A DNA stretch of 64,000 bases from Fuscovulum blasticum DSM 2131 (GTDB taxonomy: Bacteria; Pseudomonadota; Alphaproteobacteria; Rhodobacterales; Rhodobacteraceae): the NCBI RefSeq assembly GCF_003034965.1, contig NZ_PZKE01000001.1, positions 346,343-410,342 of the forward strand, given 5' to 3'. Shown one piece after another: positions 29,632-37,534 of the stretch. A program made the position numbers and the translations under genes. How positions within the stretch are numbered: the stretch's first letter is position 1; every line of letters begins with the position of its first letter. Below the pieces are notes generated by a model. It saw nothing but the letters and a program-made list of their open reading frames with translations. It was not told the origin of the DNA and did not search any database.

Positions 29632-30741
29632 TCAGATCAGGCGGGCTCCGGCCCGCCACACACCCTGCAGACTGAAATCCGCGCCAAGGTGGACGAAATC
29701 CGCCGCGGCCCCGTGCTGCAGATGCCCCAGATCTGCCCGGCCCAGAACGGCGGCGGGGCGGCTTGTGGCCATGGCGAAGGCGGTTTCGGGCAGTGTGCCT
29801 GTCATCGCCACCAGATTGCCAATCGCCTGCGGCAGCGTCAGATCGGCGCCGGCCAGCGTGCCATCTTCCAGCGTCAGCCGCCCGTCACGCCGCAGGATAC
29901 GCCGTCCGCCCAGGGTGAATTCGGTCTGGTCAGTGCCGGCCACGGCCATTGCGTCCGTCACCAGATAGAGGCCGGCCGGATTGGCGGCCAGCGCCACCCG
30001 CATGGCCGCCGGGTGAACGTGATGGCCATCCGCAATCAGCCCGCCGTTCAGCCCGCCCTCCAGCGCCGCACCAACCAGACCCGGCTCGCGGTGCTGAAGC
30101 TGGCTCATCGCGTTGAAAAGATGCGTCACGCAGCGGGCACCGGCAGCAATGGCCGCCTGCGCCTCGGCATGGGTGCAGTCGCTGTGGCCAAGGCTGACAA
30201 TCACCCCGGCGCGGGTCAGCGTGGCAATCTGCTCGGGCGTTACCGAGGCGGGGGCGACGGTTACCAGCAGGGCAGGCAGGCGTTTTCTGCCTTCACAGAG
30301 ACGATTCAGGTCGTCATCTGTCATCGGGCGGATCAGGGCCGGATCATGAGCGCCCTTGCGGCGCGGGTCCAGATGCGGGCCTTCCAGATGCAGGCCCAGC
30401 AGGCCCGGCGTTCCGGCCGCACCGGCAGCAGCGTCGATCAGCGCGGCGGTCGCCTCGGCCGTGTCGGTGATCAAGGTCGGCAGCACGCCGGTTGCCCCCA
30501 ACCGGGCATGGGTCTCGCAGAAGGCGCGCAGATCGGCTGGGGTGGTCCGCCCCGAGATCATCTGCCCCCCCGCGCCGTTCACCTGAAGGTCAAGCAAGCC
30601 GGGCAGAAGATAGCCGCCGGACAGAAAAACAGTCTCTGTTGCGGCGGAATCCGTCACTTTTCCGTCTGCAACGGTCAGGTCGGCAACGGGGTGCAGGCGG
30701 GTGCCGTCGAACAGGGCGGCGCCGGTATAGCGGATGGGCAT
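29632..30741 (-). CDS. nagA: N-acetylglucosamine-6-phosphate deacetylase
   Basis: A 369-residue amidohydrolase that removes acetate from GlcNAc-6-P. YLLPGLLDLQVNGAGG, HLEGPHLDPRRKGAH, the metal site in VSLGHSDCTHAEA, HLFNAMSQLQHREPG, DGHHVHP and the catalytic Asp in LVTDAM are all present. It is the last gene of the leftward amino-sugar operon and its ATG overlaps the stop of the SIS gene (ATGA). Confidence 0.96.
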   Translation of the reverse strand: MPIRYTGAALFDGTRLHPVADLTVADGKVTDSAATETVFLSGGYLLPGLLDLQVNGAGGQMISGRTTPADLRAFCETHARLGATGVLPTLITDTAEATAALIDAAAGAAGTPGLLGLHLEGPHLDPRRKGAHDPALIRPMTDDDLNRLCEGRKRLPALLVTVAPASVTPEQIATLTRAGVIVSLGHSDCTHAEAQAAIAAGARCVTHLFNAMSQLQHREPGLVGAALEGGLNGGLIADGHHVHPAAMRVALAANPAGLYLVTDAMAVAGTDQTEFTLGGRRILRRDGRLTLEDGTLAGADLTLPQAIGNLVAMTGTLPETAFAMATSRPAAVLGRADLGHLQHGAAADFVHLGADFSLQGVWRAGARLI

Positions 30742-31763
30742 CAGACGGTTTCCGTGACCTTGCGCAGATGGGGGGGCGTGTCGGGATCAAAGCCGCGACG
30801 GCGGGAGAGGTGTTCGGCAAAGGCATAGAACGCCACCGCCAGAACCAGCGGCGCGACCAGCGGGTGCAGCCCTGCGACCGAAGGCAGCGTGGTGACGCCC
30901 GGCGCCGTGGTTCCGGTCAGGAAGACATCAGCCCCCTGTCCGGCCAGCCGCCCGGCCGTGGTGGCAACATGGGGCAGGGCGGCATCCTCGACCCCCAGCG
31001 CCAGCACGGGGAACTGTGCCTGCACAATTGCCGCCGGGCCATGCAGCACCTCGGCGGCGGAATAGCTTTCGGCATGAAGGCCGCAGGTTTCCTTGAGTTT
31101 GAGCGCCGCTTCGGCGGCAATGGCGAAGGCAGGACCGCGGCCCAGAACATAGGCATGGCTGGCACGGGACAGCCGGTCTGACAACGGCGACCAATCCAGC
31201 TCCAACGCGGCGGAAAATGCTTCGGGCAGGGCGTGCAGGGCCGCGCGCAGGGCCGCATCATCCTGCCATTCGGCCAGCAGCGCCAGCCCGGCCAGAACCG
31301 AGGTGACGAAGGTCTTGGTCGCGGCGACGCTTTTCTCTTCGCCCGCGTGCAGCGGCAGGCAATGCGTGCAGGCCAGCGCCATCGGGCTGTCGGCAAAGTT
31401 GGTGATGGCGATGGGAATCGCCCCGCCCGCCCCGGCGGCGCGCATCATTTCCACGATGTCGGGGCTGCGGCCCGATTGCGAGATGCCGATGCAGGCCGCA
31501 CCGGACAGCCGCAGCGGACGGCCATAGATCGAGGCGACCGAAGGGCCAACGCTGGCAACGGGGATGCCGGCCAGCAGTTCGATGGCATATTTCAGATAGG
31601 TTGCCGCATGGTCGGACGATCCGCGCGCCACGGTCACGACCAGCGCAGGATCGGCTTTCCGCAAGGAGAGAGCCGCTTTTTCAACCACACCTGCACTATG
31701 CAACAGGAAGCGGGCGGTGGCTTCGGGAATCTCGGCCACTTCGCGGGCCATATGGGTGGTCAT
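30741..31763 (-). CDS. SIS-domain sugar isomerase, probable glucosamine-6-phosphate deaminase (NagB-II type)
   Basis: A 340-residue protein with two SIS domains, equivalent to the isomerase half of GlmS without the glutaminase. GISQSGRSPDIVEMM, EEKSVAATKTFVTSV and KLKETCGLHAESYSAAEVLHGP are the sugar-phosphate and catalytic segments. With nagA next door and no classical nagB visible, conversion of GlcN-6-P to fructose-6-P plus ammonia is the likely job. An AgaS-like role is less likely. It overlaps the upstream GntR stop. Confidence 0.88.
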   Translation of the reverse strand: MTTHMAREVAEIPEATARFLLHSAGVVEKAALSLRKADPALVVTVARGSSDHAATYLKYAIELLAGIPVASVGPSVASIYGRPLRLSGAACIGISQSGRSPDIVEMMRAAGAGGAIPIAITNFADSPMALACTHCLPLHAGEEKSVAATKTFVTSVLAGLALLAEWQDDAALRAALHALPEAFSAALELDWSPLSDRLSRASHAYVLGRGPAFAIAAEAALKLKETCGLHAESYSAAEVLHGPAAIVQAQFPVLALGVEDAALPHVATTAGRLAGQGADVFLTGTTAPGVTTLPSVAGLHPLVAPLVLAVAFYAFAEHLSRRRGFDPDTPPHLRKVTETV

Positions 31764-32524
31764 GTCGGGCCTCCGTCCGGGGCAAGTTTCAGTTCGACGG
31801 CAAAGTCATAGGCATCGCCGCGGTAAAGAGAGCGGGTGTATTCCACGACCCTGCCATCGGGCAGATAGCCGATGCGTTCGATCCGCAGACCGGCGGCCCC
31901 GGCCGGGACAGCCAGAAGTTCAGCATCCCGCGGGGCAAGGTTGGCGGCCGAGATGCGCTGCACGGCGCGCACGGGGCGCTGGCCATTGGCCTGAAGCGCA
32001 TCGTAAAGGCTGGTCGCCACGGCTTCGGGGTCTGGCAGCGCCGAAAGCGGGATCGAGGCGCGTTCGATGGCCAAAGGCACACCGTCCGAGCGACGCACCC
32101 GTTCCAGCCGGGCGATGCGATCTCCGGCGCCCAGGCCCAGTGCCATGATTTCCTCGGGCGCGGGAGAGACGATCTGGCGAGAGAGCCAGAGGCTGTCAAC
32201 GCTGCGGCCACGCCGGGCCATATCCTCGGTGAAAGAGGTCAGCAGCGACAGCGCCTGTTCCAGTCGTTCCACCCGCTGCGCGACAAAGGTGCCGGAGCCG
32301 CGGCGCTGGATCAACTGGCCCGAGGCGACAAGCGACTGAATCGCCTTGCGGATGGTCACGCGGGAAAGCCCGGTCATCGTGGCCATGTCCCGTTCGGCCG
32401 GCAGGCTGTCGCCAGGGGCAAGGCGGCCGCTGGTCATCGCGTCGGCGATGCGGCGCTGAAGCTGCAGATACAGCGGGCCGGAACCCGCGTCGTCAAACCC
32501 TTCCCGCGAGAAAATCTGTTCCAT
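31760..32524 (-). CDS. GntR/HutC-family regulator with UTRA domain, probable amino-sugar repressor
   Basis: A 254-residue regulator: GntR winged helix (LYLQLQRRIADAM, LPAERDMATMTGLSRVTIRKAI, residues about 18-85) and a UTRA effector domain (about 95-245). This is the architecture of NagR/DasR-type sensors of GlcN-6-P or GlcNAc-6-P, fitting its place inside the nag operon. The ATG at 32524 overlaps the upstream TGA; the preceding GTG is not needed. It probably binds the shared element in the kinase-murQ divergent promoter. Confidence 0.88.
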   Translation of the reverse strand: MEQIFSREGFDDAGSGPLYLQLQRRIADAMTSGRLAPGDSLPAERDMATMTGLSRVTIRKAIQSLVASGQLIQRRGSGTFVAQRVERLEQALSLLTSFTEDMARRGRSVDSLWLSRQIVSPAPEEIMALGLGAGDRIARLERVRRSDGVPLAIERASIPLSALPDPEAVATSLYDALQANGQRPVRAVQRISAANLAPRDAELLAVPAGAAGLRIERIGYLPDGRVVEYTRSLYRGDAYDFAVELKLAPDGGPT

Positions 32525-33357
32525 CACCCCACCTCGCGCGCCAGAAGAAGGGCGCCGTCCAGCGCCGTGCCAAGGGCGGTGCGCTGCGGCAGATGGGGCA
32601 GCGCGGCGGCATAGGCCGGGCCAAGGCCGCCGGTGAAGGTGACCGGCAGGCCGGGGCCGGCCCCCAGTGCCTGCAGGATTTCGGCAATGTCAGAGACGTT
32701 TTCTGCCCAAAGCGCGCGGGCGGCCGGATCGTCCGACGCAAGGATTTCCGGTGCAAGGGCGCCGAAGTCCCGTGGGGTGGCGGTCAGCGAAAAGGCGACC
32801 ACGCCAGACGGCCCGCCGTGGCGGGCCAGCAAATCGCAGAGGAACGGGGTCAGCGGCGTGAATCCGTCATGGGCGCGCAGGGCCCGCGACAGGGCGGCAC
32901 GTCCCAGACGCGCGCCTGAACCTTCATCCCCCAGGATCAGCCCCCAACCGCCGAACTGCCGGGTTTCACCGCCCCGCTGGCGCACGAAGACCGATCCGGT
33001 GCCCATGGCGGCCAGCAGCCCATCAGCCCCCCCAAGCGCCCCGCGGGTGGCGGCGATGGCATCGGTCTCGATCCGGGCGGCAAAGGGCAGGGCGGCGGCA
33101 AGGCGTTCGGGTGCGCCCCTGGCATTGGCGCCGGCAAGGCCAAGCCCGGCGCGCACTGTTCGCAGATCGGCCAAAAGGCCTGCTGCGCGGGTCAGCGCCT
33201 CGGACACGCAGGCCAGAATGGTGCGGGCGGCCGCGTCGGTATCAGAGGCGATATTGGCAGGGCCACCTTCCGCGCGGGCCAGAACGGCACCGGACGAATC
33301 AGCGACGGCAACCCGGCAGCCAGTGCCCCCTCCATCCACGCCGACAAGGTAGTGCAT
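32524..33357 (-). CDS. BadF/BadG-type amino-sugar kinase (GlcNAc and/or MurNAc kinase)
   Basis: A 277-residue ASKHA-fold kinase of the BadF/BadG/BcrA family, which includes GlcNAc kinase (NAGK) and clostridial MurK. Phosphate-1 loop YLVGVDGGGTGCRVAVAD, phosphate-2 AAMGTGSVF, and GGWGLILGDEGSGARLG are clear. Start 33357 is chosen because GGGAGG lies 7 bases upstream; earlier ATGs precede that site. It is first in the leftward operon and divergent from murQ, so a MurNAc-6-P-forming activity is worth testing. Confidence 0.85.
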   Translation of the reverse strand: MHYLVGVDGGGTGCRVAVADSSGAVLARAEGGPANIASDTDAAARTILACVSEALTRAAGLLADLRTVRAGLGLAGANARGAPERLAAALPFAARIETDAIAATRGALGGADGLLAAMGTGSVFVRQRGGETRQFGGWGLILGDEGSGARLGRAALSRALRAHDGFTPLTPFLCDLLARHGGPSGVVAFSLTATPRDFGALAPEILASDDPAARALWAENVSDIAEILQALGAGPGLPVTFTGGLGPAYAAALPHLPQRTALGTALDGALLLAREVG

Positions 33358-33378
33358 CCCGAATCCTCCCATGGCGCA

Positions 33379-33406
33379 ATGATACCAAGATAATACCATT
33401 TGCAAA
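33379..33406 (-). promoter_or_regulatory. Promoter with putative GntR operator, kinase-side
   Basis: On the minus strand: -35 TTTGCA (33401-33406), 16-base spacer, -10 TATCAT (33379-33384). The spacer contains TGGTATT followed by TTGG. The same layout with matching spacer appears on the other strand before murQ. The -10 ends 21 bases before the kinase ATG. Confidence 0.6.
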
Positions 33407-33463
33407 GGGATATTCTGTCTCCTTCGAATTTCAGGCTGTTAACGAGTAGAGAGAAGAAGTCTC

Positions 33464-33491
33464 TTTACAAGTGGTATTGCTTTGGCATTAT
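33464..33491 (+). promoter_or_regulatory. Promoter with putative GntR operator, murQ-side
   Basis: -35 TTTACA (33464-33469), 16-base spacer, -10 CATTAT (33486-33491), ending 21 bases before the murQ ATG. The spacer carries TGGTATT and TTGG at the same offsets as the oppositely oriented kinase-side promoter, so the two are probably bound by one regulator. Confidence 0.6.
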
Positions 33492-33512
33492 CTAGCGCAG
33501 GGGAGGACAGAC

Positions 33513-34394
33513 ATGGCCGAGAGATCGACCGAAGCGCGACACAGGCATTCCGTCGGGCTGCATCACATTGCGCCGGCCGAGGCGTTGAGCCGCCTGCTGG
33601 AGGCGCAGATGGCCGCGGTTCAGGCGGTGCATACCGCGCTGCCCGCGCTGGAGGCCGTTGCCGAAGCAGCCTCTGCCGCGCTGCGCCGTGGCGGCAAGAT
33701 GGCCTATGCCGGGGCGGGGTCTTCAGGGCTGATGGCGCTGGCCGATTGTCTGGAACTGCCCGGCACCTTTGGCATTCCCCCCGACCGCACGCCGATGCTG
33801 TTTGCCGGTGGCGCGGCGGCCCTGCTGCACATGACCGGCGATGTCGAGGATGATCCGGCACTGGCGGCGGCGGATTTTGCCGCGGCCGGGCTGGCGGCCG
33901 GTGACGTGATGCTTTGCCTGTCAGCCTCGGGGCGCACGCCCTATGCGCTGGAACTGGCCAGGGCGGCGAAGGCTGCGGGCGTGACGGTGGCGGGCTTTGC
34001 CAACGTGCCCGGGTCTGACCTTCTGGCGCTGGCTGATCTGCCGGTGCTGCTGGACACCGGCCCCGAGGTTGTTTCGGGTTCAACGCGCATGGGCGCAGGA
34101 ACGGCGCAGAAGGTGGCGCTGAATCTGGTTTCGGTGCTGGTCGGCATCCGGCTGGGCCATGTGCATGACGGATTCATGGTGAATGTGGTCGCCGACAATG
34201 CCAAGCTGAAGGACCGGGCGGCCCGGATCGTGGCAGCCCTGTCGGGGGTGGACCATGCGGCGGCGCTGGCGGCGCTGGCCGTGACCGGCGGGGCGGTCAA
34301 GCCGGCCGTTCTGGTGGCAGGCGGGCGCAGCGCCGCGCAGGCGGACGAGGATTTGAAGCGGTCGGCGGGACATCTGGCCCCGCATCTTGGGTAA
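33513..34394 (+). CDS. murQ: N-acetylmuramic acid 6-phosphate etherase
   Basis: A 293-residue SIS-domain lyase that splits MurNAc-6-P into GlcNAc-6-P and D-lactate. GAGSSGLMALADCLELPGTFG, TPMLFAGGAAALL and the etherase signature VVSGSTRMGAGTAQKVALN are present. GGGAGG precedes ATG 33513. It leads the rightward operon of a sugar ABC transporter and shares a promoter element with the divergent nag operon; its product feeds NagA. Confidence 0.94.
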   Translation: MAERSTEARHRHSVGLHHIAPAEALSRLLEAQMAAVQAVHTALPALEAVAEAASAALRRGGKMAYAGAGSSGLMALADCLELPGTFGIPPDRTPMLFAGGAAALLHMTGDVEDDPALAAADFAAAGLAAGDVMLCLSASGRTPYALELARAAKAAGVTVAGFANVPGSDLLALADLPVLLDTGPEVVSGSTRMGAGTAQKVALNLVSVLVGIRLGHVHDGFMVNVVADNAKLKDRAARIVAALSGVDHAAALAALAVTGGAVKPAVLVAGGRSAAQADEDLKRSAGHLAPHLG

Positions 34395-34440
34395 CGAAGC
34401 AAACCGGGCCCGACGAGGCCCGCACATAGGGAGAAGACGG

Positions 34441-35688
34441 ATGACGAAGACCTTTCGGATGGCGCTTCTGACCAGCACGTTGCTGGCCGGACCGGCGCTG
34501 GCGGAAACCACGCTGACGATCGAAAGCTGGCGCAATGACGACCTGACCATCTGGCAGGACGTGCTGATCCCCGCCTTCAACGCACAGCACCCTGACATCA
34601 AGGTGGTCTTCGCCCCCTCGGCCCCCACCGAATACAATGCCTCGCTGAACTCGAAACTTGAAGCCGGCAGCGCGGGCGACCTGATCACCTGCCGCCCGTT
34701 CGATGCCAGCCTTGAGCTTTACAACAAGGGCTTCCTGGCCGATCTGAGCGGCCTTGCCTCGATGGCCAACTTCAGCCCGGTGGCGAAAAGCGCCTGGCAG
34801 ACCGATGACGGCAGCGCCACCTTCTGCGTGCCGATGGCCAGCGTGATTCACGGCTTCATCTACAACAAGGATGCCTTCGACGCGCTGGGCATCGCCGTTC
34901 CGACGACCAACGAAGAATTCTATGCCGCGCTGGACAAGATCAAGGCCGACGGCACCTATATCCCGATGGCGATGGGCACCAACGACCAGTGGGAAGCCGC
35001 GACCATGGGCTACCAGAACATCGGTCCGACCTACTGGAAGGGCGAGGAAGGCCGTCTGGCGCTGATCAAGGGTGAGCAGAAGCTGACCGACGAACCCTGG
35101 GTTGCCCCCTATCGCGAACTGGCGAAGTGGAAGGACTATCTGGGTGACGGGTTCGAGGCCCAGACCTACCCCGACAGCCAGAACATGTTCACCCTGGGCC
35201 GCGCCGCGATCTATCCGGCCGGGTCGTGGGAAATCTCTGGCTTCAATACGCAGGCCGAATTCAAGATGGGCGCCTTCCCGCCGCCGGTCGCGGCCGCAGG
35301 CGACACCTGCTATATCAGCGACCACAACGACATTGCGATCGGCCTGAATGCCAAGTCGCCCAATGCCGAAGCGGGCAAGGTGTTCCTGGAATGGGTGGGC
35401 AGCCCCGAGTTCGCCACGCTTTATGCCAATGCGCTGCCGGGCTTCTTCAGCCTGAACTCGACCCCGGTGAAGATGGAAGATCCGCTGGCGCAGGAATTCG
35501 TGTCCTGGCGCGAGAAGTGCAAGTCGACGATCCGCTCGACCTACCAGATCCTGTCGCGCGGCACGCCGAACCTGGAAAACGAAACCTGGAATGCCAGCGC
35601 CAATGTGATCAAGGGCACCGAGACGCCCGAAGATGCCGCCAAGCGCCTGCAGGACGGGCTGGCAAGCTGGTACGAGCCGCAGAAGTAA
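34441..35688 (+). CDS. Sugar ABC transporter substrate-binding protein
   Basis: A 415-residue family 1 extracellular solute-binding protein. The signal peptide is probably cleaved after ALA at residue 21. TTLTIESWRNDDLTIWQDVLIPAFNA and YNKDAFDALGIAVPTTNEEF are typical of CUT1 sugar binders. By context the ligand is probably MurNAc, GlcNAc or a murein fragment, but that is inference. A stem-loop follows at 35710-35732. Confidence 0.92.
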   Translation: MTKTFRMALLTSTLLAGPALAETTLTIESWRNDDLTIWQDVLIPAFNAQHPDIKVVFAPSAPTEYNASLNSKLEAGSAGDLITCRPFDASLELYNKGFLADLSGLASMANFSPVAKSAWQTDDGSATFCVPMASVIHGFIYNKDAFDALGIAVPTTNEEFYAALDKIKADGTYIPMAMGTNDQWEAATMGYQNIGPTYWKGEEGRLALIKGEQKLTDEPWVAPYRELAKWKDYLGDGFEAQTYPDSQNMFTLGRAAIYPAGSWEISGFNTQAEFKMGAFPPPVAAAGDTCYISDHNDIAIGLNAKSPNAEAGKVFLEWVGSPEFATLYANALPGFFSLNSTPVKMEDPLAQEFVSWREKCKSTIRSTYQILSRGTPNLENETWNASANVIKGTETPEDAAKRLQDGLASWYEPQK

Positions 35689-35709
35689 GCGCGGCCTGAC
35701 TGGACGGAG

Positions 35710-35732
35710 CCGGGGGGCCATGCGCCCCCCGG
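35710..35732 (+). repeat. Strong stem-loop between binding protein and permease
   Basis: Perfect 9-bp stem CCGGGGGGC (35710-35718) / GCCCCCCGG (35724-35732) with loop CATGC, followed by GACCCCCCGC. It has no poly-T tract directly after. It lies 21 bases after the binding-protein stop, the usual place for an mRNA-stabilising or partial-termination hairpin that keeps permease levels below the binding protein. Similar G/C-run hairpins are common between Rhodobacter genes. Confidence 0.6.
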
Positions 35733-35774
35733 ACCCCCCGCAGGGTATTTTCACCAAGAGGAAAGGGCGAAGGC

Positions 35775-36695
35775 ATGGCTTCCGGAAGGCCTGTGCGATG
35801 GCATATTGCCGTGTTTCTGGCCCCTGCGGTGGCTGTCTACACGGCGTTGATGATCATTCCGCTGTTCGGCACGCTGGCGCAGTCCCTGTTCAACGTCGAT
35901 GGCACGGGGCAGCGGGTCTTTGTGGGCCTGCAGAACTTTGCCAGACTGTTCGGCGAGGCGCTTTGGTCCAGGCAGTTCTGGAACGCCCTGGGCAACAATG
36001 CGTGGTTCTTTGTCATCCACATGCTTGTGCAGAATCCGGTGGGCGTGGCACTGGCGGCGCTCTTGTCCAGCCCCAAGCTGCGGATGGCTGCCTTCTACCG
36101 CACCGCGATCTTCATTCCGACGATCCTCAGCTTCGTGATCGTCGGCTTTGTCTGGAAGCTGATCCTGAACCCGAACTGGGGCATCGCCAAGGGGCTGATG
36201 GGGCTGGTCGGGCTGGACGGGTTCTTCGTACCCTGGCTGGGCAAGGAGGACTATGCCCTGACGACGCTGGCGCTGGTCTCGGTCTGGCAGTTCGTGGGCA
36301 TCCCGATGATGCTGATCTATGCCGCGCTGCTGAGCATTCCCGACGAGGTTCTGGAGGCCGCCGAAATGGACGGCATCAGCGGCTGGTCGCAGTTCTGGAA
36401 GATCAAGCTGCCGCTGATCCTGCCAAGCATCGGCATCATCTCGATCCTGACCTTTGTCGGCAACTTCAACGCCTTTGACCTGATCTATGTGACGCAAGGC
36501 GCGCTGGCGGGCCCGGACTTCAGCACAGACATCCTGGGCACCTTCCTGTACCGCACCTTCTTTGGGTTCCAGTTGCAACTGGGTGATCCCTACATGGGAT
36601 CGGCCATCGCCGGGGCAATGTTCGGCATCATCCTGATCGGGGTCAGCGCCTATCTTTTCGGCATCCAGACCCGTCTGCGGAGGTATCAGTTCTGA
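35775..36695 (+). CDS. Sugar ABC transporter permease (MalF/UgpA type)
   Basis: A 306-residue inner-membrane permease with six hydrophobic segments (HIAVFLAPAVAVYTALMIIPLFGT first). The EAA loop reads EAAEMDGISGWSQFWKIKLPLILP. It shares one base with the start of the next permease gene (TGATG). Confidence 0.92.
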   Translation: MASGRPVRWHIAVFLAPAVAVYTALMIIPLFGTLAQSLFNVDGTGQRVFVGLQNFARLFGEALWSRQFWNALGNNAWFFVIHMLVQNPVGVALAALLSSPKLRMAAFYRTAIFIPTILSFVIVGFVWKLILNPNWGIAKGLMGLVGLDGFFVPWLGKEDYALTTLALVSVWQFVGIPMMLIYAALLSIPDEVLEAAEMDGISGWSQFWKIKLPLILPSIGIISILTFVGNFNAFDLIYVTQGALAGPDFSTDILGTFLYRTFFGFQLQLGDPYMGSAIAGAMFGIILIGVSAYLFGIQTRLRRYQF

Positions 36696-37534
36696 TGTCC
36701 AGCGCGCGTACTTCCCTTGGCCGGACCGTGGCCGCCCATGCCGTGCTGATTGCCTATACGGTGATCGCGCTGTTCCCGGTCTTCGTCATCCTCATCAACA
36801 GCCTGAAGACGCGGAAGGCGATCTTCGGCGATCCGCTGGCCCTGCCCTTGGGCAAATCCTTTGATCTGGTCGGCTACCAGACGGTGATGAAGCAGGGCGA
36901 TTTCGTGCTGTACTTTCAGAACAGCATGACCGTGACGGTGGCCAGCCTGTTCTTCGTGCTACTGTTCGGGGCCATGGCGGCCTTCGCCCTGTCGGAATAC
37001 CGGTTTCGCGGCAACACGCTGATGGGCCTGTATCTGGCGCTGGGCATCATGATCCCGATCCGCCTGGGCACCGTGGCCATTCTTGAGATGATGGTGGCCA
37101 GCGGGTTGGTGAACACGCTGACGGCGCTGATCCTGGTCTATACCGCGCAGGGGTTGCCGTTGAGCGTGTTCATCCTCAGCGAATTCATGAAGTCGGTCTC
37201 GAACGATCTCAAGAACGCCGGGCGGATCGACGGTCTCAGCGAATACGCCATCTTCTTCCGGCTGGTGCTGCCGCTGGTGCGCCCGGCCATGGCGACGGTG
37301 GCGGTGTTCACCATGATCCCGATCTGGAACGACCTGTGGTTCCCGCTGATCCTGGCTTCGGCCGAGCAGACCAAGACCGTTACCCTGGGGGCGCAGGTGT
37401 TCATCGGGCAGTTCCAGAACGACTGGAACGCCCTTCTGGCGGCGCTGTCGCTGGCCATCGTGCCGGTGCTGGTGCTGTATCTCATCTTCTCGCGGCAGTT
37501 GATCCGCGGGATCACCGTAGGAGCCGTGAAATGA
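36695..37534 (+). CDS. Sugar ABC transporter permease (MalG/UgpE type)
   Basis: A 279-residue second permease with six hydrophobic segments and an EAA-like loop in NAGRIDGLSEYAIFFRLVLPLVRP. VILINSLKTRKAIFGDP near the N-terminus is typical of MalG-like subunits. The stop overlaps the ATG of the dehydrogenase gene (ATGA), indicating translational coupling. Confidence 0.92.
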   Translation: MSSARTSLGRTVAAHAVLIAYTVIALFPVFVILINSLKTRKAIFGDPLALPLGKSFDLVGYQTVMKQGDFVLYFQNSMTVTVASLFFVLLFGAMAAFALSEYRFRGNTLMGLYLALGIMIPIRLGTVAILEMMVASGLVNTLTALILVYTAQGLPLSVFILSEFMKSVSNDLKNAGRIDGLSEYAIFFRLVLPLVRPAMATVAVFTMIPIWNDLWFPLILASAEQTKTVTLGAQVFIGQFQNDWNALLAALSLAIVPVLVLYLIFSRQLIRGITVGAVK

